From Streptomyces durmitorensis (GTDB lineage Bacteria; Actinomycetota; Actinomycetes; Streptomycetales; Streptomycetaceae), in contig NZ_CP097289.1 in NCBI RefSeq assembly GCF_023498005.1, forward strand, positions 4,588,001-4,652,000: a DNA stretch of 64,000 nucleotides, read 5' to 3'. The notes beneath the pieces are model-generated. The model was not told the origin of the DNA. It did no database searches and was given only the letters and a program-made list of their open reading frames with translations. Positions 9,157 to 17,945 of this stretch are shown here, one piece after another (within the stretch, counting starts at the first letter, position 1; the number at the start of each line of letters is the position of its first letter). The position numbers were made by a program, and so were the translations under genes.

Positions 9157-10440
9157 CTACGACGCCGACAGCATCCCCGTCTTGTAGACCGTCCCCGCAC
9201 ACGCGTTGGCGATCGTCGCGCCCGACGCGGGCGCGCCCGCGGACGCCGTCAGGGACACCGTCACTCCGCCGTCAAGGACGCCGCCGTCCTCGCGCACCAT
9301 CTGGGGCTCGACACCGCCCGGCGTACCGCTGTCGCCGCCGCTGCCCTCCGTCGGAGTCGGGTCGGGCGAGGGGTCGCCGCCGCCGTCCGTCGGACACGCC
9401 TCCGAAGGCACCCAGGCGAACTTCACCTCGTACGCGGCCCCCGGCTGGAGGACCAGCGAGCTGACGGCCTGGGCCGGGTCCGGCAGACCGGTCGCCGCGT
9501 CGCCCGCCACATGGTCGGCGACGCCGATCTTCGCGGGGTCGGCCGCCCCCGTCGTCGACGTGGTCACGCTGCCCGCGGCGCTGACCGTGCAGCTGCTGGT
9601 GGAGACGTTCGAGATGCGGAAGCTGCCGTACACCTTGCCGTCGGCCTCCGCCGCGCCCGCGCTACCGCCGGCGTCGCCGAGCTGGTCCGCCGTGCAGGCA
9701 GGCGAGTCGGCGGATTCTGTGCCCGACGGGTCGGGGCCACCGGTCGCGCCGCCGCTGGACTCGCCCTTCCCCTTGCCGTCCTTTTTGTCCTTCTTATCTT
9801 TCTTGTCCTTGGACTTGGAGGGGCCGGAGTCGCTGCCCTCGCCCTTCTCTCCGCCGTCAGGGCCCTTGCCCTGACTGGAACCGCCCTGCGTCTGCTCGCT
9901 GTTGCCCGCGATCGACGGCCGGTCGTCCGAGCCGCCGCCGGAGTTCGTCACGTGCACGAGAGCGGGGATGGCGGTGCCGATGAAGAGCGCGGCGGCGGCC
10001 ATGCCGACCACGGCCTGGCGCTTGCGCGCCCGCCGCGCGGGCACCGCATGCCGCAGACGCTCCAGGGCACGGTCCCCCGGCTCGATCTCCTGGACGGCCG
10101 AACGCATCATCCTGCGCAGCGCCAGCTCGTCGGGGCCGCTCTCACCGCCGAAGAGGGAGTCCAAGGCGGAATCCGATGCGGAATCCGATCCGGAATCCGA
10201 CGCGGCACTCGGTGCGGAGTCCGGCGAGCCGCCGGGCGAGGCACCCGACGAAGCGTCCGGCTCGGCACCGGCCTCACGCTCGGACCCGGTGGGCTCGTCG
10301 CCCTGACCGTGTTTCACAGTTCCGTCCCCAGCATGCTGCTCAAACTCGGCGTTCTCGGCGCTCTCGGCACCCTCAGCGCTCTCGGCGTTCTCGGCGTTCT
10401 CATCGCGATCACGCTCACGCCCGTACTCCTGCTTGCTCAT
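9157..10440 (-). CDS. Membrane partner of the ECF sigma factor (putative anti-sigma or co-regulator)
   Basis: The protein has 427 residues. An acidic, Ser/Ala/Glu-rich disordered N-terminus (1-100) is followed by a short helical region with ALRRMMRSAVQEIEPGDRALERLRHAV (about 107-133), a basic stop-transfer motif RRARKRQ and one TM helix (about 142-164). The outer part contains a KDKKDKKDKKDGKGKG linker and a Cys-containing beta-domain resembling the DUF4232 type (ACTADQLG..., FRISNVSTSSCTV). Its start overlaps the sigma-factor stop by 4 bases (ATGA), so the two are translationally coupled. No zinc anti-sigma (HxxxCxxC) motif is seen, so an anti-sigma role is inferred from context only. Confidence 0.75.
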   Translation of the reverse strand: MSKQEYGRERDRDENAENAESAEGAESAENAEFEQHAGDGTVKHGQGDEPTGSEREAGAEPDASSGASPGGSPDSAPSAASDSGSDSASDSALDSLFGGESGPDELALRRMMRSAVQEIEPGDRALERLRHAVPARRARKRQAVVGMAAAALFIGTAIPALVHVTNSGGGSDDRPSIAGNSEQTQGGSSQGKGPDGGEKGEGSDSGPSKSKDKKDKKDKKDGKGKGESSGGATGGPDPSGTESADSPACTADQLGDAGGSAGAAEADGKVYGSFRISNVSTSSCTVSAAGSVTTSTTGAADPAKIGVADHVAGDAATGLPDPAQAVSSLVLQPGAAYEVKFAWVPSEACPTDGGGDPSPDPTPTEGSGGDSGTPGGVEPQMVREDGGVLDGGVTVSLTASAGAPASGATIANACAGTVYKTGMLSAS

Positions 10441-11096
10441 GCCGGTGCCTCCATGGCGACCCGCAGAGCCGCGATCCCGCGCGAGCCGTACGCCTTCACC
10501 GACCCGAGCGATATGCCCAGGGTCTCGGCGACCTGCGCCTCGGTCATGTCCGCGAAATACCGCAGGACCAGGACCTCGCGCTGGCGGCGCTGGAGACCGC
10601 GCATCGCCTTGATCAGTTCGTCCCGCTCAAGGAGGTCGTACGCACCCTCCTCGGCGCTCGCCATGTCCGGCATCGGCTTCGAGAGCAGCTTCAGACCGAG
10701 GATCCGGCGCCGCAGCGCGGACCGCGAGAGGTTCACGACGGTCTGCCGCAGATAGGCGAGCGTCTTCTCCGGGTCCCGGACGCGTTTGCGCGCCGAGTGC
10801 ACCCGGATGAACGCCTCCTGCACGACGTCCTCGCAGGAAGCCGTGTCGTCGAGAAGCAGCGCCGCGAGGCCGAGGAGCGACCTGTAGTGGGCGCGGTAGG
10901 TCTCGGTCAGGTGGTCGACTGTGGTGCCCGCGCTCATCGTCTCCTCAGCGCCCTCGCGCTGCGTCGGGATGCGGGCCGATCTCGTGGTGGGCATGGGGGC
11001 GATCACCGGCATGCCGGCGGGCGCACGGGGACGGCGAGGCGGACGCAGGGTCGCGCCCCTCGCCTGAACCGCTGTGAAATCGAGTACCTCTGCCAC
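10437..11096 (-). CDS. ECF-type (SigE-family) RNA polymerase sigma factor
   Basis: This protein has 219 residues if read from GTG 11096. An alternative ATG at 10937 with GAGGAG just upstream would give 166 residues, closer to a minimal ECF factor. Region 2 is around residues 62-130 (YRSLLGLAALLLDDTASCEDVVQEAFIRVH) and region 4 around 165-215 (LQRRQREVLVLRYFADMTEAQVAETLGISLGSVKAYGSRG, with the region 4.2 helix-turn-helix). The non-conserved leader is Pro/Arg-rich. It is the first gene of a two-gene operon with a membrane partner, which suggests a signal-responsive regulon. Target promoters are unknown. Confidence 0.88.
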   Translation of the reverse strand: MAEVLDFTAVQARGATLRPPRRPRAPAGMPVIAPMPTTRSARIPTQREGAEETMSAGTTVDHLTETYRAHYRSLLGLAALLLDDTASCEDVVQEAFIRVHSARKRVRDPEKTLAYLRQTVVNLSRSALRRRILGLKLLSKPMPDMASAEEGAYDLLERDELIKAMRGLQRRQREVLVLRYFADMTEAQVAETLGISLGSVKAYGSRGIAALRVAMEAPA

Positions 11097-11462
11097 GCCT
11101 GTTGGACACGCTTACCCCCGTGAGGGTTGTACGCATCGCGCGGCGCGTTTGCGGCAGGCATCGTCGGTGTCGGTGACGATGCATCAAATGCCCCCATGCG
11201 TACCAGCTCTTCCCCTATGCCCAATTTCCGCAGCGCTCAGGTCATGCCCCCGGGAGGGCGATCGCAAAGACGCGCCCCGCCCAGCTGCCGGTTGCAGTGG
11301 ACGGGGACGAATAATGCGAATCTTCGAACGCGGCAATGGTCCAGTTCAAGCGATCCTGGCCACCAAGTTGGACACAGAACTTACACAGATCCCACAAACG
11401 CTTTCACCCCGGGGATCATTCGGGCCCGGTCGGGCCTGATCAGGCACGATCAGGCCTGGTCT
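11097..11462. other. Intergenic region upstream of the sigma factor
   Basis: About 370 bases have no gene. The part next to 11096 should carry the sigma-operon promoter on the minus strand. Near 11430-11460 a GATCAGGC motif occurs twice around a CCTGATCAGG palindrome. Nothing else could be recognised. Confidence 0.4.
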
Positions 11463-11530
11463 GGACCGATCTGCCCCACATCAGGTGGACCGATCTGCCC
11501 CATCAGGTGGGCCGATCTGCCCCATCAGGA
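11463..11530. repeat. 22-24-bp tandem repeat overlapping the asd stop codon
   Basis: Three units with the core CCGATCTGCCCCA(CA)TCAGG start at 11463, 11487 and 11509. The third copy contains the asd stop codon (11525-11527) and its last sense codon. Confidence 0.85.
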
Positions 11531-12580
11531 GGTGAACTCCTCCGCCACCAGCTCCGCGATCTGGGCCGTGTTCAGCGCGGCCCCCTTGCGCAGGTTGTCC
11601 CCGCACACGAAGAGCTCCAGGGCCGTCGGATCGTCCAGCGCGCGCCGCACCCGGCCCACCCACGTGGGGTCGGTCCCGACCACGTCGGCGGGTGTCGGGA
11701 ACTCCCCGGCTGCCGGATTGTCGAAGAGCACGACACCCGGAGCGGTGGCCAGGATCTCGCGAGCGCGGTCCACCGTGACCTCGTCCTCGAAGCGCGCGTG
11801 GACGGTCAGCGAGTGGGTGGTCACGACCGGCACGCGTACGCACGTGGCGGCGACCTTCAGATCGGGCAGACCGAGGATCTTGCGGGACTCGTCCCGCACC
11901 TTCATCTCCTCGGACGACCAGCCGTCTTCCCGCAGCGTCCCGGCCCACGGCACCACGTTCAGCGCCACGGGCTCCGGGAAGGGCCCGGTGTCGTCGCCGA
12001 CAGCACGTCGTACGTCACCGGGGCTCGTGCCCAGCTCCGAGCCCGCCACCAGCGACATCTGCCGCCGCAGCGTGTCCACGCCGTCGCGCCCCGCCCCGCT
12101 CACCGCTTGGTACGAGGAGACGATCAGCTCGCGCAGGCCGAACTCGGCATGCAGCGCGCCGACGGCCACGATCATCGACAGGGTCGTGCAGTTGGGGTTG
12201 GCGACGATGCCGCGCGGGCGTACGCGCGCGGCATGCGGATTGACCTCAGGGACGACCAGCGGCACGTCCGGGGCCATCCGGAAAGCGGCGGAGTTGTCGA
12301 CCACCACGACGCCCTTGGACGCGGCGATGGGAGCCCACTGCGCGCTGACCTCGTCGGGCACGTCGAACATCGCCACGTCGACGCCGTCGAAGACGTCCTC
12401 GCTCAGCGCGACGACCTCGACCTCCTCACCGCGCACGGCCAGCTTCCTGCCGGCCGAGCGCGGTGAGGCGACGAGTCGGATCTCGCCCCAGATGTCGGCG
12501 TGCTGCGACAGGATCTGGAGCATGACCGCGCCGACGGCCCCGGTCGCTCCGACGACCGCGAGCGTCGGCTTTCCGGTCAT
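11525..12580 (-). CDS. asd: Aspartate-semialdehyde dehydrogenase
   Basis: The protein has 351 residues. It reduces L-aspartyl-4-phosphate to L-aspartate-4-semialdehyde with NADPH, the branch point to lysine/diaminopimelate, threonine and methionine. Visible features are the Rossmann motif VVGATGAVG (9-17), the active-site cysteine C131 in NPNCTT, and a [14 protein letters not shown] segment carrying the catalytic histidine. The start overlaps the aspartokinase stop by 4 bases (ATGA), so lysC and asd are coupled and made together. The C-terminus ends inside a short tandem repeat. The call is secure. Confidence 0.97.
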   Translation of the reverse strand: MTGKPTLAVVGATGAVGAVMLQILSQHADIWGEIRLVASPRSAGRKLAVRGEEVEVVALSEDVFDGVDVAMFDVPDEVSAQWAPIAASKGVVVVDNSAAFRMAPDVPLVVPEVNPHAARVRPRGIVANPNCTTLSMIVAVGALHAEFGLRELIVSSYQAVSGAGRDGVDTLRRQMSLVAGSELGTSPGDVRRAVGDDTGPFPEPVALNVVPWAGTLREDGWSSEEMKVRDESRKILGLPDLKVAATCVRVPVVTTHSLTVHARFEDEVTVDRAREILATAPGVVLFDNPAAGEFPTPADVVGTDPTWVGRVRRALDDPTALELFVCGDNLRKGAALNTAQIAELVAEEFTS

Positions 12581-13098
12581 CGCCCGGTGCCTCCATAGAC
12601 CACGGCCTCGTCCGTGTCGGAGTCGAGGCCGAAGGCGGTGTGCACGGCGCGGACGGACTCGTTCGCGTCATCGGCGCGGGTCACGACCGAGATGCGGATC
12701 TCGGAGGTCGAGATCAGCTCGATGTTCACGCCCGCGTCGCTGAGCGCCTCGAAGAAGGCGGCCGTGACGCCGGGGTTCGTCTTCATGCCCGCGCCGACCA
12801 GCGAGATCTTGGCGATCTGGTCGTCGTAGCGAAGGGAGTCGAAGCCGATCGCCGAGCGCGTCTTCTCAAGAGCGTCGATCGCCTTGCGGCCCTCGGCCTT
12901 GGGCAGCGTGAACGAGATGTCCGTGAGCCCGGTCGAGGCTGCCGACACGTTCTGCACGATCATGTCGATGTTGACCCCGGAGTCCGCGATGGCGCGGAAG
13001 ATCGAGGCGGCCTCACCCGGCTTGTCCGGCACGCCGACGACCGTGATCTTGGCCTCCGAGGTGTCGTGCGCGACACCGGAGATGATGGCCTGCTCCAC
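12577..13098 (-). CDS. Aspartokinase beta subunit, alternative in-frame start
   Basis: GTG 13098 lies inside lysC in the same frame and is preceded by AAGGGGA (13106-13112) with seven bases between, an excellent Shine-Dalgarno site for internal initiation. The product would be 173 residues ([17 protein letters not shown]... to the lysC C-terminus), containing both ACT domains. This corresponds in place and length to the beta chain of the corynebacterial alpha2beta2 aspartokinase. The internal start is seen in the sequence; its use is inferred from that family knowledge. Confidence 0.65.
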   Translation of the reverse strand: MEQAIISGVAHDTSEAKITVVGVPDKPGEAASIFRAIADSGVNIDMIVQNVSAASTGLTDISFTLPKAEGRKAIDALEKTRSAIGFDSLRYDDQIAKISLVGAGMKTNPGVTAAFFEALSDAGVNIELISTSEIRISVVTRADDANESVRAVHTAFGLDSDTDEAVVYGGTGR

Positions 13099-13848
13099 CT
13101 TGCGGTCCCCTTGCGGTTCGTTGCTGACCCACGTGCCCTGAAGTCCACTGAAGGACGACCTGACGTGGATCGGGATGTTGTAACGACGGGCGTACTCCAC
13201 ACAGCGGTGGAGCAGCACCTTGGACCCGGAGCTCGCGAGCTCCAGCATGTCCTCGAACGAGATCCAGTCGATCTTCTGGGCCTTCTTCACCACACGGGGG
13301 TCGGCGGTGAAAACGCCGTCCACGTCCGTGTAGATCTCGCAGACCTCCGCGTCGAGCGCGGCCGCGAGGGCGACAGCGGTCGTGTCGGATCCACCACGAC
13401 CAAGCGTGGTGATGTTCTTGCCCTCCTGGCTGACGCCCTGGAACCCGGCGACGATGGCGATGTTGCCCTCGTCGATCGAGGCCCGGATGCGGCCCGGCGT
13501 GACATCGATGATCCGCGCTTTGTTGTGGACGGAGTCGGTGATGACACCGGCCTGGCTGCCCGTGAACGACTGGGCCGCGTGACCCAGGTTTTTGATCGCC
13601 ATGGCAAGGAGTGCCATGGAGATCCGCTCCCCGGCGGTCAGCAGCATGTCGAATTCACGCCCGGCAGGAATCGGGGATACCTGCCCGGCAAGATCGATCA
13701 ACTCATCCGTCGTGTCACCCATGGCGGACACCACGACAACGACCTGATGGCCGTTCTTCTTGGCGTCGACAATCCTCTTGGCGACCCGCTTGATGCCCTC
13801 GGCATCGGCTACGGAGGAGCCTCCGTACTTCTGCACGACAAGGCTCAC
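12577..13848 (-). CDS. lysC: Aspartokinase (alpha chain; beta chain from an internal start)
   Basis: The protein has 423 residues. It phosphorylates L-aspartate, the first step of the aspartate amino-acid family. The N-terminus has KYGGSSV (7-13) of the amino-acid kinase fold, and the C-terminal third holds two ACT domains (from about residue 265), which bind lysine and threonine for feedback control. The length fits class II alpha/beta aspartokinases, in which the regulatory part is also made separately from an in-frame start. Such a start, with a strong ribosome-binding site, is present at 13098. It is the first gene of the lysC-asd operon. Confidence 0.97.
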   Translation of the reverse strand: MSLVVQKYGGSSVADAEGIKRVAKRIVDAKKNGHQVVVVVSAMGDTTDELIDLAGQVSPIPAGREFDMLLTAGERISMALLAMAIKNLGHAAQSFTGSQAGVITDSVHNKARIIDVTPGRIRASIDEGNIAIVAGFQGVSQEGKNITTLGRGGSDTTAVALAAALDAEVCEIYTDVDGVFTADPRVVKKAQKIDWISFEDMLELASSGSKVLLHRCVEYARRYNIPIHVRSSFSGLQGTWVSNEPQGDRKVEQAIISGVAHDTSEAKITVVGVPDKPGEAASIFRAIADSGVNIDMIVQNVSAASTGLTDISFTLPKAEGRKAIDALEKTRSAIGFDSLRYDDQIAKISLVGAGMKTNPGVTAAFFEALSDAGVNIELISTSEIRISVVTRADDANESVRAVHTAFGLDSDTDEAVVYGGTGR

Positions 13849-14171
13849 GTGCGCTCCTCGCTCAGTCCGTCTCTTACCGCACTGCTGCGGTCGGCTCAGT
13901 CTAACGAGCGGCCGAAATTCGCCTCGCCGATATCACATGGTGAGATGTCCCGCCCACTACGTGATCATCCGCCGGCATACGCGCCCGCTGCTCGGGGCGT
14001 ACGTTTCGACCGCTCGGCTTGGCACATGCCCGCTGGGGAGTGGAGCACTCCGGAAAGTGGGGCGGGTCACAGGTTCTGCACTTTTGTGGCTGCACTTCCG
14101 CAGGAGGGAGCCCGGCCTCTGCGGGAGGGAGCCCGGCGGCTCACTTGGGGGCTGGCAGATGTCCGAGTCCT
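13849..14171. other. Divergent promoter region between lysC and the PadR gene
   Basis: About 320 bases without a gene separate the divergent lysC-asd and padR operons, so promoters for both are expected. A direct repeat with the core GGAGGGAGCCCGGC occurs at about 14103-14116 and 14124-14137. No lysine riboswitch-like leader was recognised. Confidence 0.4.
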
Positions 14172-14198
14172 CGACTATTCTAAAAACTCAACTAGTCG
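14172..14198. promoter_or_regulatory. Candidate PadR operator
   Basis: A perfect 6-bp inverted repeat CGACTA (14172-14177) / TAGTCG (14193-14198) encloses an AT-rich centre (TTCTAAAAACTC). It lies immediately upstream of the padR ribosome-binding site. PadR repressors commonly bind such AT-centred dyads and control their own operon. Confidence 0.5.
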
Positions 14199-14212
14199 GG
14201 GAGGCGGGTCAG

Positions 14213-14647
14213 ATGGCGGATGTCAGTTCCGCGTGGCTGCGTGCGGCGCTGCCGCTGTGCCTGCTCGGAATGTTGGAGCGGGGCGAGAGCTATGGGTACG
14301 CACTGCTTCAGGAGCTGGGCGCGGCCGGGCTGGCCAACGCCAAGGCGGCGACCCTCTATCCGGCCCTGACCAGGCTGGAAGAGGAAGGCGCCGTCGACAT
14401 CCGCTGGAGCGCGGGCGAGGGCGGCCCCGGGCGGAAGTACTACAGCCTCACCGACGCGGGCCGCGAGCGGCTGACCGTCGAATATCGCGCCTGGCGCCAC
14501 TTCGACGGCGTGGTGACCGCCTTGGCCGGTGGCGCCGGCGACACCGGTGGCGCCGCCTTGGCCGGTGGCACCGAAGGCTCGACGGAAGCGTCGGGGAAGC
14601 CAGAAGGGCCGGAAGGCCGACCGACACGGACTGGGGGAACACGATGA
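14213..14647 (+). CDS. PadR-family transcriptional regulator
   Basis: The protein has 144 residues from ATG 14213, chosen because GGGGAGG lies eight bases upstream; an upstream ATG at 14159 would place the dyad inside the gene. The winged helix-turn-helix covers about residues 8-85 (ALPLCLLGMLERGESYGYALLQELG, then ATLYPALTRLEEEGAV and GGPGRKYYSLTDAGRERL, the PadR signature). The C-terminus is a Gly/Thr-rich tail. Its stop overlaps the start of a membrane protein by 4 bases, the usual PadR plus membrane-protein pair. A candidate operator lies just upstream. Confidence 0.92.
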   Translation: MADVSSAWLRAALPLCLLGMLERGESYGYALLQELGAAGLANAKAATLYPALTRLEEEGAVDIRWSAGEGGPGRKYYSLTDAGRERLTVEYRAWRHFDGVVTALAGGAGDTGGAALAGGTEGSTEASGKPEGPEGRPTRTGGTR

Positions 14648-15774
14648 TGCGTACGGACGGCAGGGAACAGAAGCCCGACTGGCCCAGCGGCGACGACGCG
14701 CAGTGGGCCGCCGAGTTCGAGTTCGCCCTGGCGCTGGGGCACACACCGCCCGACGGGCTCGCCGAGCAGGTGCTCGAGGAAGCCCGGCTGACCACCGCGG
14801 AGGCGGGGCTCCCCGCCCGGGAGGTCCTCGGCGATCCCGCCGCGTACGCCGACGCCGTGGCCGCCGAGCGGATCGACGAGGCCCATCGCAGCTCCGTCGA
14901 CGTCGAGGGCTTCGCCGCCGGTGACCGGTTCACCAGCTCGCTCCTTGTGGCCGGTGCCCAAGTCGCCCTGTTCGGTGTGGTGTTGTGGGCCAGTGCCGGG
15001 CTCTGGATTCCGGTCGGCTGGCCCACGGGTGGGGCCGGGCTGCTGCTCGCCGTGCTCGTCGTCCTGGTGACCGGTGTCATCCCCGAGCTGCGGGCGGCGG
15101 GACGGCTTCGGGCCGGGCGGGTCGCCATGGGCTGCGCCGCTGTGCTCGTCGTGGCCTGCGCCGCGGGGTTCACCGCCATTCCCCGGGGGCCTCAAGTGAG
15201 CGTTCCCGCACCCTCGTTGTTCGTCGTCGGCGCGCTGCTCGGGGTGCTGGGATGGCGCGTTCCCGCCGAGCCCGTCGGGCGCTGGTTCCGTGGCCGGGCC
15301 GTGCCTGCCGAGGCGATACGGAGTGACGACGAGGCCTGGCTGGCACGGCTCTCCGCCCTGCTGCGGGGGCGGCACGGCATGTCCGCGGGGAGCGCCCGGC
15401 GCTGCGTGGCCGAGGCGCGGGACCATCTCGCCGCCTCGGGCGGGAGCGCCGTGGGCGAGTTCGGTGACGTCGAGGTCTACGCACTGCGGCTCAGCGAAGG
15501 GCCGGGGAAGTCGCGGCGCGCGGCACGGGCCGAGGTGCTGCCCACCGCCCTGTTCACCGTGGGCATGCTCTGGTGGGGGCTCGACCTGGTCAGTGATCCG
15601 CAGCCCGCGTCCCTCTGGTTCTGGACCAAGGTCGTCGTGCTGGTCGTCGGCGTGTGGGCCTGGGCCACCACCGCGTGGTCGCTGTGGCGGAAGCTGCGGC
15701 CGGGCGGCACGGGCAGCACAGGCAGCACGGGCGGCGCGGGCGGCGGCGCGGGTGACTTGGGCGCGAAGGGCTGA
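14644..15774 (+). CDS. Multi-spanning membrane protein paired with PadR
   Basis: The protein has 376 residues. The N-terminus is a short helical region of about 70 residues with the WAAEFEFALALGHTPPDGLAEQVLEEA pattern seen in HAAS-like domains of PadR-linked proteins, followed by about four TM segments (about residues 100-122, 127-145, 155-175 and 178-195), a cytoplasmic linker with a second such region (about 220-290), and two more TM segments near 300-350. It ends in a Gly/Thr-rich tail. It is translationally coupled to the PadR gene. The role may be sensing or envelope stress, inferred only from the pairing. Confidence 0.75.
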   Translation: MMRTDGREQKPDWPSGDDAQWAAEFEFALALGHTPPDGLAEQVLEEARLTTAEAGLPAREVLGDPAAYADAVAAERIDEAHRSSVDVEGFAAGDRFTSSLLVAGAQVALFGVVLWASAGLWIPVGWPTGGAGLLLAVLVVLVTGVIPELRAAGRLRAGRVAMGCAAVLVVACAAGFTAIPRGPQVSVPAPSLFVVGALLGVLGWRVPAEPVGRWFRGRAVPAEAIRSDDEAWLARLSALLRGRHGMSAGSARRCVAEARDHLAASGGSAVGEFGDVEVYALRLSEGPGKSRRAARAEVLPTALFTVGMLWWGLDLVSDPQPASLWFWTKVVVLVVGVWAWATTAWSLWRKLRPGGTGSTGSTGGAGGGAGDLGAKG

Positions 15775-15791
15775 TCCTTCACCGGCCTTGT

Positions 15792-15819
15792 CCGGTCCGG
15801 GCGGTCGGGCCCGGACCGG
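15792..15819. terminator. Hairpin between convergent genes
   Basis: Perfect 11-bp arms CCGGTCCGGGC (15792-15802) and GCCCGGACCGG (15809-15819) around a 6-base loop lie between the PadR-linked membrane protein and the DUF5063 gene. Confidence 0.75.
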
Positions 15820-15850
15820 AGCCGGTGCCAGGTCGGCGCCTCGCCGGCGT

Positions 15851-16621
15851 CTACTGCACCGAGCGCAGGCCCAGGGGGCCGGCGATCTCCTCCGCCATGA
15901 CCTTGCCCGCCGCTTCCGCGAGGGCGTCCTCGGCCAGGTCCTCGTCCGTGTCCAGGCCGTTGAGGTCCTCAAGGGGCTGGTTCAGCCGGACGTGGGCCAC
16001 CAGGGACTGGAGGGCGCGCAGGGCGCCGGATGCCGTGGAGCCCCAGTTCGAGAAGTACGAGAACTGCCACCACCACAGGGCCTCCGTGGTGCGGCCCGCG
16101 CGGTAGTGCGCAAGGCCGTGGGAGAGATCGGCGACCACGTCCGCCAGGTCGTCCGAGATGCGGCAGGCCACCGGGGCCTTGCGGGGCTCGTACGGATCGA
16201 AGACCTCGGAGTAGACGTCGATCGGCTCCAGCATGGCGGCCAGGCGTTCGCGCAGGTCGTCGACGTCGCGCTCCGGGCCGAGGTCCGGCTCGTAGCGCTC
16301 GTCGGGGACGATGTCCTCGTGCGCGCCCAGGCGGCCGCCGGCCAGGAGGAGTTGGGAGACCTCCAGGAGGAGGAAGGGGACGGCCGAGTCCGGCTCGTCG
16401 CCCTTGGCCACCTCTGTCACCGCGACGATGAAGCTCTCGATCTGGTCCGAGATCTGCACGGCGAAGGAGTCCGGGTCCTGGGCGGACGCGTGCAGGAGGA
16501 CCGTCGACTCGGCGGCGATGATCGGCTCAGGGACGACGATCGGATCGGCGGCGGCGGCGGTCGGCTCGACGGCGGCTGTCGCTTCCGGCTGTGCTGCGTT
16601 CTCTGTCTGCTTCTTAGACAT
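15851..16621 (-). CDS. DUF5063 domain protein
   Basis: The protein has 256 residues. A variable Ala/Pro-rich N-terminus (1-45) precedes the conserved part: [19 protein letters not shown] (about 57-75), [17 protein letters not shown], and [29 protein letters not shown], which identify the family. Soluble and acidic, of unknown function. The start at 16621 overlaps the recR stop by 8 bases, so it is translated from the recR operon; a shorter start after the variable region is possible. The constant recR-DUF5063 link in actinobacteria suggests a role in recombination repair, but this is inference. Confidence 0.85.
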   Translation of the reverse strand: MSKKQTENAAQPEATAAVEPTAAAADPIVVPEPIIAAESTVLLHASAQDPDSFAVQISDQIESFIVAVTEVAKGDEPDSAVPFLLLEVSQLLLAGGRLGAHEDIVPDERYEPDLGPERDVDDLRERLAAMLEPIDVYSEVFDPYEPRKAPVACRISDDLADVVADLSHGLAHYRAGRTTEALWWWQFSYFSNWGSTASGALRALQSLVAHVRLNQPLEDLNGLDTDEDLAEDALAEAAGKVMAEEIAGPLGLRSVQ

Positions 16622-17213
16622 CTAGGAGTCGTCTCCCCTCGAAGGCGCGGCCCAGGGTGACCTCGTCCGCGTATTCCAGATCTCCCCCGACAGGGAGCCC
16701 GCTGGCCAGGCGGGTGACCTTCAGGCCCATGGGCTTGATCATGCGCGCGAGGTACGTCGCCGTGGCCTCGCCCTCCAGGTTCGGGTCCGTGGCGAGGATC
16801 AGCTCGGTGACCGTGCCGTCCGCGAGCCGCGCGAGCAGCTCTCGTATACGCAGGTCGTCCGGGCCGACCCCCTCGATGGGGCTGATCGCTCCACCCAGTA
16901 CGTGGTACTTCCCCCGGAATTCGCGCGTACGCTCGATCGCCACGACGTCCTTCGGCTCCTCGACCACGCAGATGACGCTGAGGTCGCGGCGCGGGTCGCG
17001 GCAGATGTTGCAGAGCTCTTCCTGCGCGACGTTGCCACAGGTCGCGCAGAAGCGGACCTTGTCCTTCACCTCAAGGAGGGCGTGCGCGAGGCGGCGTACG
17101 TCCGTCGGCTCCGCCTGCAGGATGTGGAAGGCGATCCGCTGCGCGCTCTTGGGACCGACGCCGGGCAGCCTGCCCAACTCGTCGATGAGGTCCTGAACCA
17201 CGCCTTCGTACAC
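16614..17213 (-). CDS. recR: Recombination mediator RecR
   Basis: The protein has 199 residues, the family's usual length. RecR works with RecF/RecO to load RecA on SSB-coated gapped DNA. The helix-hairpin-helix ([11 protein letters not shown], about 16-26), the C4 zinc finger (C56, C59, C68, C71 in [16 protein letters not shown]) and the Toprim region (about 80-175, with [14 protein letters not shown]) are all intact. It lies between the ybaB gene upstream and the overlapping DUF5063 gene. The call is secure. Confidence 0.98.
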   Translation of the reverse strand: MYEGVVQDLIDELGRLPGVGPKSAQRIAFHILQAEPTDVRRLAHALLEVKDKVRFCATCGNVAQEELCNICRDPRRDLSVICVVEEPKDVVAIERTREFRGKYHVLGGAISPIEGVGPDDLRIRELLARLADGTVTELILATDPNLEGEATATYLARMIKPMGLKVTRLASGLPVGGDLEYADEVTLGRAFEGRRLLDV

Positions 17214-17294
17214 GGGGTGCCTTTCCTGCTTCCAGTTTTCTGCTCTTGCCGAGTATCAGGCTTTGATACGTACGGTAGTTGGCCTGCGGCCCTC

Positions 17295-17636
17295 TTAGAA
17301 GGGAAGGCCCGGGATGCCTCCGCCGCCCAGGCCCTGCGCGAGCGGGCCCAGCTTCTGCTGCTGGAGCGCCTGCGCGTTCTCGTTCGCCGCCTGGACCGCC
17401 GCGACGACCAGGTCGGCGAGAGTCTCGGTGTCCTCCGGGTCGACCGCCTTGGGGTCGATCACGAGGCCGCGCAGCTCGCCGGAGCCGGTGACCGTCGCCT
17501 TGACGAGGCCGCCGCCCGCCTGACCTTCGACCTCGGTGCGCGCGAGCTCCTCCTGCGCGGTCGCGAGGTCCTGCTGCATCTTCTGGGCCTGCTGGAGCAG
17601 CTGCTGCATGTTGGGCTGGCCACCACCGGGGATCAC
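17295..17636 (-). CDS. ybaB: YbaB/EbfC-family nucleoid-associated protein
   Basis: The protein has 113 residues. Small dimeric DNA-binding protein of the nucleoid. The N-terminal Gln-rich helix ([22 protein letters not shown], broken here as residues 10-31) and the following beta-sheet [22 protein letters not shown] are the family hallmarks. It lies upstream of recR on the same strand, the conserved ybaB-recR arrangement, with 81 bases between them. The start at 17636 leaves 309 bases to the divergent SLATT-like gene. Confidence 0.95.
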   Translation of the reverse strand: MIPGGGQPNMQQLLQQAQKMQQDLATAQEELARTEVEGQAGGGLVKATVTGSGELRGLVIDPKAVDPEDTETLADLVVAAVQAANENAQALQQQKLGPLAQGLGGGGIPGLPF

Positions 17637-17945
17637 GATCAGCTCCTGTTCATGGAGGTGTTTACGGTGGATTTTCCACCTGGAATGAGCCTACGTGGTC
17701 GAGGGTGCCCTCGCCCCAGCACTCTTTCGAGTGAGATCAGCCGTCCTCCTATACCTGATCAAGCACCTCTTCCGGGCGGAAATACCGCGAAAACGGGCTC
17801 AGGGCCACCCATTGGGCGGTAGGACTGGGGCTGCGCATGAGCAGATGACATCTGTCGCGTCAGCACCAGCTGTCACCGGGCGCGCACCGTACGGAACCGC
17901 CGCAGGGAACAGTCAGGGATCTCGTAGAGGTAGAGGGAGTGCCGG
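17637..17945. other. Divergent intergenic region, ybaB / SLATT-like gene
   Basis: About 309 bases without a convincing gene hold the promoters of both divergent units. GGTGGATTTTCCACC at about 17664-17678 is a short inverted repeat in the ybaB leader. Confidence 0.4.

Noticed and set aside
13849..14171. Lysine riboswitch upstream of lysC
   Set aside because: No leader with the expected stems was recognised; actinobacterial aspartokinases are usually controlled by feedback instead.
16614..17636. Possible small SRP RNA gene near recR/ybaB
   Set aside because: The conserved apical-loop sequence of 4.5S-type RNA was looked for around 17214-17294 and 17637-17945 and not found.
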